The translations under genes and the position numbers were made by a program. The notes under the pieces are model-generated. The model was given only the letters and a program-made list of their open reading frames with translations. It was not told where the DNA came from and did no database searches. Below are positions 55,493-64,000 of a stretch of 64,000 bases of DNA, in pieces (within the stretch, counting starts at the first letter, position 1; each line of letters starts with the position of its first letter). Origin of the DNA: an uncultured Ramlibacter sp. (GTDB taxonomy: Bacteria > Pseudomonadota > Gammaproteobacteria > Burkholderiales > Burkholderiaceae_C); NCBI RefSeq assembly GCF_936925435.1, contig NZ_CAKZHQ010000003.1, positions 208,227-272,226 of the forward strand. Reading direction: 5' to 3'.

Positions 55493-56368
55493 ATGTCGCA
55501 ATTCATCCAACTTGTCATCAATGCCATCGCCCTGGGCTGCATCTATGCCGTCGTGGCGCTGGCCTTCGAGATTGCCTACGAATCCACTGGCGTGGTGAAT
55601 TTCGCGACCGGCCAGCTCGTGACCATCGGCGCCCTGCTGGGGGCCAGTTCGCTGGTCCTGACCGGCACCAACTTCGCCGGCGCCTATGTGCTGGTGATGC
55701 TGGGCATGGCCGTGGTCGGTCTGCTGTTCTTCGTCGGGGTGTTCATGCCGCTGCGCCGTCAGCCGGCCGTGACCATCATCGTCGGCACCGTGGCCGTCGG
55801 CATCGCAGTGCAGAACGTGGCGCAGCTGGTTTGGGGCTCCATGCCTGTCAGCACCAAGTCGCCCGTTGGATCGCAGACTCTTGCTCTGGGCGGCGTGATG
55901 GTCTCCGTGCACACGCTGTACGTGATCGGCGTGGCGGCGCTGCTCATCCTCGGCGTCTACCTCCTCTTGTACCGCAGCGCGCTGGGCAGCCAGTTCCGCG
56001 CGCTCGCGCAGGATCCCGAGGCCGCGCGGCTGATGGGCATCCGGGTCAACCGCCTGTACGCCCTGACCTGGATCCTGGTGTGCGCGCTGGCCGGCATGGC
56101 CGGACTGCTGCTGGGACCGATGTGGTTCATCGAGGCATCGATCGGCGAAGGCGTGGGCCTGAAGGCCTTCGCCGCAGCCATCATCGGCGGCTTCGGCAGC
56201 ATTCCCGGCGCCATCATCGGCGGCATTCTGGTGGGGCTGACCGAGACCCTGGGCGCCGCTTACATCTCGTCGGCTTACAAGGAGGCCATCGTCTTCGCGC
56301 TGATGTTCGTGTTCCTGCTGGTGCGGCCCCAGGGGCTGTTCGGCGAGCGCATCTCTGACCGGGCCTGA
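55493..56368 (+). CDS. livH: Liv-type ABC permease, LivH-like
   Basis: 291-residue inner-membrane permease with about eight segments. The family motifs are VALAFEIAYESTGVVNFATGQ, EAARLMGIRVNRLYALTW with the EAA-loop, and GGFGSIPGAIIGGILVGLTE. It forms the pore with the LivM-like protein encoded six bases later. Confidence 0.92.
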   Translation: MSQFIQLVINAIALGCIYAVVALAFEIAYESTGVVNFATGQLVTIGALLGASSLVLTGTNFAGAYVLVMLGMAVVGLLFFVGVFMPLRRQPAVTIIVGTVAVGIAVQNVAQLVWGSMPVSTKSPVGSQTLALGGVMVSVHTLYVIGVAALLILGVYLLLYRSALGSQFRALAQDPEAARLMGIRVNRLYALTWILVCALAGMAGLLLGPMWFIEASIGEGVGLKAFAAAIIGGFGSIPGAIIGGILVGLTETLGAAYISSAYKEAIVFALMFVFLLVRPQGLFGERISDRA

Positions 56369-56374
56369 ACCGCG

Positions 56375-57323
56375 ATGAAGCTGAAACAATGCATCCTGGG
56401 GTCGATGGCGCTGGCCGGCTTTGCCGCCGCCCCGTTCCTGATCTCCGACTACAACCTGCGCATCCTGGTGCTGGCGCTGCAGACCGCCATCGCCGTGGTC
56501 GGCCTGTCACTGGCCTTCGGCTGGGCCGGGCTGATCCAGCTGGGCCAGGCGGCCTTCATCGGCCTGGGCGCCTACGGCTCGGCCATCGCGTCCATGCAGC
56601 TGGGCCTGAGCTTCTGGCTGGCCATGCCGCTGGCCATGGCGCTGTCGGGTCTGGTGGCGCTGCTGATCGCCGTGCCCATGCTGCGGCTGCGCGGCCACTA
56701 TCTGGCGCTGGCAACCGTGGGCTTCAACGTCACGCTGGAGATCATCGCCAAGAACTGGAAGCAGATGACCGGCGGCTACGACGGCATCAGCGCCATCCCC
56801 GGCGTCAGCCTGTTCGGCCACGAGATCCAGACCGACACGGGCTACTACTTCCTGTCGCTGGGCTTCCTGGCTGTGGTGGTGGCCTTCGCTGCGCTGCTGC
56901 GGCAATCGCGCTTCGGCCGCGCCATGATCGCCGTGCGCGACGACGAAATCGCCTCCGGCACCTCCAGCGTTCCGGTGGTGCGCACCAAGGTCGCGGCCTT
57001 CGTGATTTCCAGCGTGCTGGCCGGTCTGTCGGGCGCGCTGTATGCGCACTATGCCCACTTCATCGCGCCGGCGGATTTCGACATGTGGCGCTCCATCTCC
57101 ATCCTGGTGATGGTGATCGTCGGCGGCGAGATGTCTATCATCGGCGCGGTGTTCGGGGCCATCGTCCTGGGCTTCGCGCCGGAGTGGCTGCGCTTTGTCG
57201 GCGACGCCTACCTGGCGGTGTTCGGCGTGGCGGTGCTGCTGGTGCTGATCTTCATGCCCCAGGGCATCGCCGGCCTGCTGCGCAAGTGGACCCGCCACAC
57301 CAGCGACGACAAGGCGGCCGCCC

Positions 57324-57331
<8 letters not shown>
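56375..57331 (+). CDS. livM: Liv-type ABC permease, LivM-like
   Basis: 318-residue permease with about ten segments. Motifs: GWAGLIQLGQAAFIGLGAYG, RGHYLALATVGF, SRFGRAMIAVRDDEIA and GGEMSIIGAVFGAI. It is the second pore subunit. Its end overlaps the LivG-like gene by eight bases. Confidence 0.92.
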
Positions 57332-58803
<1,472 letters not shown>

Positions 58804-58832
58804 CGGCTTGGCCCCGGGCCGGGGCTGGGGCG

Positions 58833-59609
58833 TTAGCGCAGGCTTTCCAGCGTCTCGCTGATGGCGCGGCCGCGCACCAGCAGGTCGTCGGCGTAACGCG
58901 CCACGGCGTCCTTCATGGGCATCGCCGACGAGAAATAGGTCAGCGACAGCACGCCCGCCACCTGGCCCCCATCCAGGATGGGAACGGCGATCGACGAGGC
59001 CTTGCCGGGGTTCATGCTGTTTTCGGTGCGGTCGTGGGTGGCGTAGCCGTCGCTGCGGATGCGCTGCGTCAGCGTGCCGGAGCGGAACATCTCCAGGGCC
59101 ACCGACGTGCGGTGGTCCACGCTCATCCCGTGCAACAGGCACTCGCGCACATCGTCGTCGACGAAGGACAGGTGCGCGTGGCCGGCCGCGCATTCCAGCA
59201 TCGGGAAGGTGTAGCCCGGGTAATAATTGTTGAAAGCCCGCGAGGTCATGCCGTAAGTGGAGTCGCGCAGCATCATGCTGGCGCCCACACCGCAGGCAAT
59301 GGAGGTGGGCCAGTCATACGCCTGGGTCAGCCCCACAAGGTGCGGGCGCGCGGCCTGCAGCAGGTGGGCCACTTCGTGCGTGCCGACCGCCAGCGTCTGC
59401 ACCAGGCTGGTGGCCCGGTAGAGCTTGCGCACCGGCTCGCACTCGAGCATGCCCTCGTGCATGAGCGTCTGCACGATGCGCACGGTGGTGGGGTACGGCA
59501 GCGCGATCGCACGCGCGATCTCCATCAGCGAGGCCGGGCCATTGCGGTTGATGAACTGCAGCAGCGCCAGGCAGCGGCTGATTGCGCGGATGGGAACACC
59601 TTTTTCCAA
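58833..59609 (-). CDS. IclR-family transcriptional regulator
   Basis: 258 residues. The N-terminal winged HTH (CLALLQFINRNGPASLMEIARAIALPYPTTVRIVQTL in parts) is followed by the IclR effector domain with ALEMFRSG and VAVPILDGGQVAGVLSLTYF-type strands. A TTG start at 59609 fits, with AGGAG nine bases upstream. The gene diverges from the tRNA cluster and is convergent to livF. A near-perfect palindrome in its promoter and copies before both nearby operons point to it as the regulator of the whole island. Confidence 0.9.
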   Translation of the reverse strand: MEKGVPIRAISRCLALLQFINRNGPASLMEIARAIALPYPTTVRIVQTLMHEGMLECEPVRKLYRATSLVQTLAVGTHEVAHLLQAARPHLVGLTQAYDWPTSIACGVGASMMLRDSTYGMTSRAFNNYYPGYTFPMLECAAGHAHLSFVDDDVRECLLHGMSVDHRTSVALEMFRSGTLTQRIRSDGYATHDRTENSMNPGKASSIAVPILDGGQVAGVLSLTYFSSAMPMKDAVARYADDLLVRGRAISETLESLR

Positions 59610-59696
59610 ACTTCAAGACTCCTGCTATGCGGGCGCAGTCTACTGAGCAGCCTTCGTGCCCAGAACCAGGAAAACCCCGGCGCGAGCCCGCATTTT

Positions 59697-59719
59697 CGGA
59701 TATATCCGCACAGCGGATA
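59697..59719. promoter_or_regulatory. three-half-site IclR-type operator at iclR promoter
   Basis: Three half-sites lie in a row: CGGATA (59697-59702), TATCCGC (59703-59709) and GCGGATA (59713-59719). The last two form the exact palindrome TATCCGC-ACA-GCGGATA. The site is about 88 bases upstream of the iclR-type start, so autoregulation is likely. Confidence 0.7.
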
Positions 59720-59795
59720 CGACAGGCGCAGGGCCGGCCAGGAGCGCCGCCACCGCAAGCGGCTGCGAATGCATTTGTTGGACGCAGAAAAGCAA

Positions 59796-59818
59796 AAAGC
59801 CCCGGCTGGCGGGGCTTT
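59796..59818 (-). terminator. rho-independent terminator of tRNA cluster
   Basis: AAAGCCCCG, five-base loop, CGGGGCTTT. Read on the minus strand the stem is followed by a T-rich run (GCTTTTTGC). It lies 45 bases after the 3' end of the tRNA-Asp gene and so ends the tRNA transcript. Confidence 0.85.
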
Positions 59819-59863
59819 CTGGGGATCAAGCCGGTCCGTATTGGACCTCTTGAAAACGATACT

Positions 59864-59940
59864 TGGCGGAGTGGACGGGACTCGAACCCGCGACCCCCGG
59901 CGTGACAGGCCGGTATTCTAACCAACTGAACTACCACTCC
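59864..59940 (-). tRNA. tRNA-Asp (GTC)
   Basis: 77 bases with encoded CCA. Acceptor GGAGTGG pairs with CCACTCC; the anticodon loop is CTGTCAC and the T-loop GGTTCGAGTCC is standard. Third in the Ala-Glu-Asp cluster. Confidence 0.96.
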
Positions 59941-60010
59941 TGGTAGACAACGTCCGCTCTTGCGAGCCAAGTGTTGCCGGCTTGAGCCGAGATCATCTTG
60001 CGATGAATCC

Positions 60011-60086
60011 TGGCGACCCTACGGGGATTCGAACCCCGGTAGCCACCGTGAAAGGGTGGTGTCCTAGGCCTCTAGACGATAGGGTC
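60011..60086 (-). tRNA. tRNA-Glu (TTC)
   Basis: 76 bases with encoded CCA. Acceptor GACCCTA pairs with TAGGGTC; the anticodon loop is CTTTCAC; the T-loop is GGTTCGAATCC. It lies close to the gene for its own synthetase, gltX. Confidence 0.96.
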
Positions 60087-60107
60087 AAAACCTTGGAACT
60101 GTTTCGG

Positions 60108-60183
<76 letters not shown>

Positions 60184-60251
60184 TCTTAATTGCCGTTTTC
60201 GCCTTGCGGAGAACTCGTCAATTACCGAGCCTCGAATTATACCCAGAAAAA

Positions 60252-61634
60252 TCAGGCCTTCGCCAAACGCTCGATCACAACTTCTCGCGGCGTCAATTCC
60301 AACACCGCATCCAGCGACGGCGTCTGGGCCGTTCCCAGCACCAGCACGCGCACTGGCATGGCCAGTTGCGGCATCTTCAGGCCGGTGGCGCGCAGGGTTT
60401 CCTTGATGGCCTCGCTGATGGCGGCCTTCTCCCAGGGGCAGGCCTGCAGCATCGTCGCCAGCATGGCCACGGCGGGGCGCACGCCATCGGTGACGTGCTT
60501 GGCGACCTCGGCCGCATCTGGCTGCACCGGGGTGTAGAACTTCGCAGCCCAGTCGGCCAGCACCACGGTGGTGTCGCTGCGGTCCTTGAACAGCGCGCAG
60601 ATGCGCGGCAGGCGAGCGTCGGCCGCGATCCCGCGGGCCTTGAGCTGCGGCTCCACCAGAGCGGCCAGCGCCGCGTCGTCCGTGGTCTTCATGTGCTGGG
60701 CATTGACCCAGCGCATCTTGGCCTCGTCGAACTGCGCCGCGCTCTTGCCCAGGTGGTCCAGGTTGAACCACTGCAGGAACTGCTCACGCGAGAAAATCTC
60801 GTCGTCGCCGTGCGACCAGCCCAGGCGCGCCAGGTAATTGATCACCGCGTCGGGCAGGTAGCCCTGGTCGCGGTAGTAGGTCACGGGCTGGGCGCCGCGG
60901 CGCTTGCTCATCTTCTCGCCCAGGTTGTTGAGCACCGTGGGCAGGTGGGCGAAGACCGGCGGCTCCTTGCCCAGCGCGCGGAAGATGTTGATCTGGCGCG
61001 GCGTGTTGTTCACATGGTCATCGCCGCGGATCACATGGGTCATGCCCATGTCGATGTCGTCGACCACCACGCAGAAGTTGTAGGTCGGCGTGCCGTCCGG
61101 CCGGGCGATCACCAGGTCATCGAGTTCGTCGTTGCTGAACTCGATGCGGCCCTTGACCTTGTCATCCCACACGACCGAACCGCCGATGGGATTGCGAAAG
61201 CGCAGCACCGGCTGCACGCCTTCGGGCACGGGCGGCAGGGTCTTGCCGGGTTCGGGCCGCCAGGTGCCGTCGTACCGGGGCTTTTCCTTGTTGGCCATCT
61301 GCTTTTCGCGCAGGGCATCGAGTTCGGCCACGCTCACGTAGCAGGGGTAGACCAGGCCGGCGGCCTTCATCTCCGCCAGCACCACCTTGTAGCGGTCCAT
61401 GCGCTGCATCTGGTAGAACGGGCCCTCATCATGGCCCATGCCCAGCCAGGCCATGCTCTCGATGATGATGTCCACCGCCTCCTGCGAGGAACGCTCGACG
61501 TCGGTGTCCTCGATGCGCAGGACGAAGTCGCCGCCGGTGGCGCGGGCAAAGGCCCAGGGGTACAGCGCTGAGCGGATGTTGCCCAGGTGGATGAAGCCCG
61601 TGGGCGATGGGGCGAATCGTGTTCGTGTCTTCAT
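60252..61634 (-). CDS. gltX: glutamyl-tRNA synthetase
   Basis: 460-residue class I synthetase. The HIGH-type motif is PTGFIHLGN and the KMSKS-type motif is EKMSKRRG. It loads glutamate on tRNA-Glu, encoded close by. The start at 61634 overlaps metZ by four bases (ATGA), so the two are coupled. The KMSKR form is common in bacterial GltX. Confidence 0.95.
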   Translation of the reverse strand: MKTRTRFAPSPTGFIHLGNIRSALYPWAFARATGGDFVLRIEDTDVERSSQEAVDIIIESMAWLGMGHDEGPFYQMQRMDRYKVVLAEMKAAGLVYPCYVSVAELDALREKQMANKEKPRYDGTWRPEPGKTLPPVPEGVQPVLRFRNPIGGSVVWDDKVKGRIEFSNDELDDLVIARPDGTPTYNFCVVVDDIDMGMTHVIRGDDHVNNTPRQINIFRALGKEPPVFAHLPTVLNNLGEKMSKRRGAQPVTYYRDQGYLPDAVINYLARLGWSHGDDEIFSREQFLQWFNLDHLGKSAAQFDEAKMRWVNAQHMKTTDDAALAALVEPQLKARGIAADARLPRICALFKDRSDTTVVLADWAAKFYTPVQPDAAEVAKHVTDGVRPAVAMLATMLQACPWEKAAISEAIKETLRATGLKMPQLAMPVRVLVLGTAQTPSLDAVLELTPREVVIERLAKA

Positions 61635-62842
61635 AGCATCTCCAGACCGCGCGAAAGATCGGCTTTGATATCGTCTGTGTGTTCCAGGCCCACGGCCAGG
61701 CGGATCAGGCCCTGGCCAATGCCGGCGGCCTGGCGCTGCGCCTCGCTCAGGCGGCCATGCGAGGTGGTGCCCGGATGGGTGATGATGGACTTGGTGTCGC
61801 CCAGGTTGGTGGCGATGCTGATCACCTGGGCGCTGTCGATCACCCGAAAGGCGTTGGCCCGCAAGGCTTCGGGATCGCCACCGCGCACGTCGAAGGACAG
61901 TACGGCGCCGCCCAGGCCCGACTGCTGGCGCATGGCCAGTTCGTGCTGCGGGTGCGAGGCCAGCCCCGGGTAGTACACGCGAGCCACCTTGGGATGCTCT
62001 TGCAACCATTGCGCCACGGCCAGCGCATTGGCGCTTTGCGCCTGCATGCGGATGCGCAGGGTTTCCATGCCCTTGAGCACCACCCAGGCGTTGAACGGCG
62101 ACAGCACCATGCCGGCGGTGCGCACGACGGGGCCGAACACGTCGACGATCAGCGACGAGGGGCCGCAGATCGCGCCGGCCATCACCCGGCCCTGGCCGTC
62201 CAGGTACTTGGTGCCCGAATGGATGATCAGGTCGGCGCCCATCTGCGCCGGACGCTGCAGCGCGGGCGAGCAAAAGCAGTTGTCCACGGCCAGCCTGGCG
62301 CCGGCGTTATGCGCGATGTCGGCCAGGGCCTGGATGTCGCACACGTCGGTCAAGGGGTTGGTCGGCGTTTCGGCGAACAGCAGTTTGGTCGTGGGTTTGA
62401 GCGCCGCCTTCCATTGCGCCGCGTCGGTCTGCGAGACGAAGCTGGTCTCGACGCCGAACTTGCCGAATTCCTTGGCGAACAGGTTGATGGTGGAGCCGAA
62501 CATGGAGTTCGAGCAGATCACGTGGTCACCGGCCTTGAGCAGGCCCATGCCCATCATCAGGATGGCGCCCATGCCGCTGGAAGCGCCGATGGCGGCCTCC
62601 GTGCCTTCCAGCGCAGCCAGCCGGTTCTCGAAGGCGGTCACCGTGGGATTGGAAGTGCGGCCGTAGGTGAAGCCTTCCTCAGCGCCGGCGAAACGCCGGG
62701 CAGCGGTGGCGGCATCGGGCTGCAGGAAGCCGCTGGTCAGGTACAGCGCCTCGGAGTTCTCGCCGTACTGGCTCGCATCAATGCCGGCGCGCACGGCCAG
62801 CGTGTCGATGTGCAGGCCCGGGGGGAGTTGCTTCTTGATCAT
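61631..62842 (-). CDS. metZ: O-succinylhomoserine sulfhydrylase
   Basis: 403-residue PLP enzyme of the Cys/Met metabolism family. PLP is held by Lys212 in [20 protein letters not shown] and the ETPTNP loop are typical. It makes homocysteine from O-succinylhomoserine and sulfide in methionine synthesis. It lies between purF and gltX, a common Burkholderiales order, with four-base overlaps on both sides. Confidence 0.92.
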   Translation of the reverse strand: MIKKQLPPGLHIDTLAVRAGIDASQYGENSEALYLTSGFLQPDAATAARRFAGAEEGFTYGRTSNPTVTAFENRLAALEGTEAAIGASSGMGAILMMGMGLLKAGDHVICSNSMFGSTINLFAKEFGKFGVETSFVSQTDAAQWKAALKPTTKLLFAETPTNPLTDVCDIQALADIAHNAGARLAVDNCFCSPALQRPAQMGADLIIHSGTKYLDGQGRVMAGAICGPSSLIVDVFGPVVRTAGMVLSPFNAWVVLKGMETLRIRMQAQSANALAVAQWLQEHPKVARVYYPGLASHPQHELAMRQQSGLGGAVLSFDVRGGDPEALRANAFRVIDSAQVISIATNLGDTKSIITHPGTTSHGRLSEAQRQAAGIGQGLIRLAVGLEHTDDIKADLSRGLEML

Positions 62843-64000
62843 GCTTCCTGGGCGTTGGGCAATGCCAGGCGGGAGGTGTCCTCCTCCAGCGGGTCTTCCT
62901 GGCCGATGCGCGCCTCATTGATGCGGGCGATGTCCTCGGCATTGATGTCGCCGGTGACGTAGACGCCGTCGAAGCAGGAGGCATCGAAGCCGTCGAGATT
63001 GGGGTTGAGCGAACCGATGGCGCGCTTCATGCCTTCCACGTCCTGGTAGATCAGGGCGTCGCAGCCGATCACCTGGCGGATCTCCTCGATCGTGCGGCCA
63101 TGGGCCACCAGCTCGCTGGCGGTCGGCATGTCGATGCCGTAGACATTGGGGTAGCGCACCGGCGGTGCGGCGCTGGCCAGATAGACCTTCTTGGCGCCGG
63201 CGTCACGCGCCATCTGCACGATCTCGCGGCTGGTCGTGCCGCGCACTATGGAGTCGTCCACCAGCATCACGTTGCGGCCCTTGAACTCGCTGGCGATCAC
63301 GTTGAGCTTCTGGCGCACAGACTTCTTGCGCACGCCCTGGCCGGGCATGATGAAGGTGCGGCCGACATAGCGGTTCTTGACAAAGCCTTCGCGGTAGGGA
63401 ATGCCCAGCAGGTGGGCCAGCTGCGTGGCGCTGGGGCGGCTCGATTCCGGGATCGGGATGATGACGTCGATCTCGCTGGGCGGCACGGTGGAGACCACGC
63501 GCTTGGCCAGGGTCTCGCCCAGGTTCAGCCGGGCCTGGTAGACCGAGATGCCGTCGAGAACCGAGTCGGGCCGGGCCAGGTAGACGTATTCGAAGATGCA
63601 GGGGGTGAGCTTGGGGTTGTCGGCGCACTGCAGCGAATGCAGTTGGCCCTGCAGGTCGATGAAGACCGCCTCGCCCGGCGCCACGTGGCGCTCGAACTGG
63701 TGGCCCGTGCCTTCCAGCGTGACCGACTCGCTGGCCACCATCCAGGTGCCGTCCTTGCCGCGGCCAACCGACAGCGGGCGGATGCCATAGGGGTCGCGGA
63801 AAGCCAGCACGCCGTGGCCGGCGATCATGGCGATCACCGCGTAGGAGCCGCGCACGCGCCGATGCACGTGCTTGACGGCGGTGAACACGTCCTCGGGCTG
63901 CAATTGCAGGCCGCGGGTGGACTTCTCCAGTTCGTGGGCAAACACGTTGAGCAGCACTTCGGAATCGGACTCGGTGTTGATGTGCCGCCGGTCGTTGCGG
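62839..64000 (-). CDS. purF: amidophosphoribosyltransferase (5' part beyond window edge)
   Basis: 387 codons are visible; the N-terminal glutaminase nucleophile lies outside the window. Visible parts are SDSEVLLN, RGSYAVIAMI and FRDPYGIRPL of the glutaminase domain and the PRPP loop VMLVDDSIVRGTT. It makes phosphoribosylamine, the first purine step. The C-terminus ([19 protein letters not shown], in part) resembles those of related species. Its stop overlaps metZ. Confidence 0.95.
   Translation of the reverse strand, partial: RNDRRHINTESDSEVLLNVFAHELEKSTRGLQLQPEDVFTAVKHVHRRVRGSYAVIAMIAGHGVLAFRDPYGIRPLSVGRGKDGTWMVASESVTLEGTGHQFERHVAPGEAVFIDLQGQLHSLQCADNPKLTPCIFEYVYLARPDSVLDGISVYQARLNLGETLAKRVVSTVPPSEIDVIIPIPESSRPSATQLAHLLGIPYREGFVKNRYVGRTFIMPGQGVRKKSVRQKLNVIASEFKGRNVMLVDDSIVRGTTSREIVQMARDAGAKKVYLASAAPPVRYPNVYGIDMPTASELVAHGRTIEEIRQVIGCDALIYQDVEGMKRAIGSLNPNLDGFDASCFDGVYVTGDINAEDIARINEARIGQEDPLEEDTSRLALPNAQEA

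Overview
The window is a high-GC, gene-dense stretch of chromosome with no insertion sequence, phage gene, CRISPR array or rRNA. It fits a betaproteobacterium of the order Burkholderiales, most likely Comamonadaceae. Evidence: the very high GC, the runs purF-metZ-gltX and TolC-waaA-waaC, an Entner-Doudoroff edd-eda operon, a cbb3-oxidase copper ATPase next to universal stress genes, and many Liv/IclR/hydantoinase-type catabolic genes. The family assignment is inference from gene content.

Layout. 1-2560: the 5' part of a CcoI-type copper P-ATPase (cut by the window edge) diverges from two universal stress genes, with a consensus FNR/Anr box between them. 2712-8825: a cardiolipin-synthase-like lipoprotein, a cysteine hydrolase/XapX/MFS exporter run and a YtcJ-type amidohydrolase. 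8949-11783: a small exported protein and edd-eda with a HexR-like operator. 11894-19334: a ChaC-like cyclotransferase, lipoprotein SodC, an iorA-iorB molybdenum hydroxylase with its MobA/MocA-like partner, pdxH, a RibD/DHFR-like reductase, a small exported protein, and a regulator fusing an alpha/beta-hydrolase-like domain to a LuxR HTH. 19339-24318: a long palindrome, a DUF2917 protein, a multicopper oxidase, a secreted lipase, an AEC permease and uraH. 24315-29657: a metal locus (ZnuD receptor, DUF2946-like protein, DUF3299 protein, His-rich FtsX-type ABC exporter, msrA). 29734-38079: a YdcF protein, then a TetR-controlled RND efflux set, a PCMT-like methyltransferase, a rhodanese and a TolC. 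38054-41690: LPS core genes waaA, waaC and a phosphomannomutase. 41804-46800: alkylation repair (Ada/AlkA fusion plus ogt), an EamA permease and small hypotheticals including a possible PD-(D/E)XK nuclease. 46890-59719: a catabolic island described next. 59796-64000: a tRNA Ala-Glu-Asp cluster with terminator, then gltX, metZ and purF.

The most interesting system is the island at 46890-59719. It encodes a TIM-barrel amidohydrolase homologue that has lost its HxH metal motif, an acyl-CoA ligase, a HyuA/HyuB ATP-dependent cyclic-amide hydrolase or ketone-carboxylase pair, a crotonase with one altered catalytic position, a complete five-gene Liv-type ABC importer, and an IclR regulator. Near-identical 17-bp operators (TATCCGCACAGCGGATA and variants) stand before the catabolic operon, before the transporter operon and before the regulator gene. 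This defines a self-contained regulon for uptake and CoA-dependent degradation of an unknown, probably carboxylated or cyclic, substrate.

No stretch longer than about 300 bases lacks a gene. The largest gaps are 59610-59863 (operator and terminator), 22764-22950 (nothing recognised) and 46801-46987 (operator).
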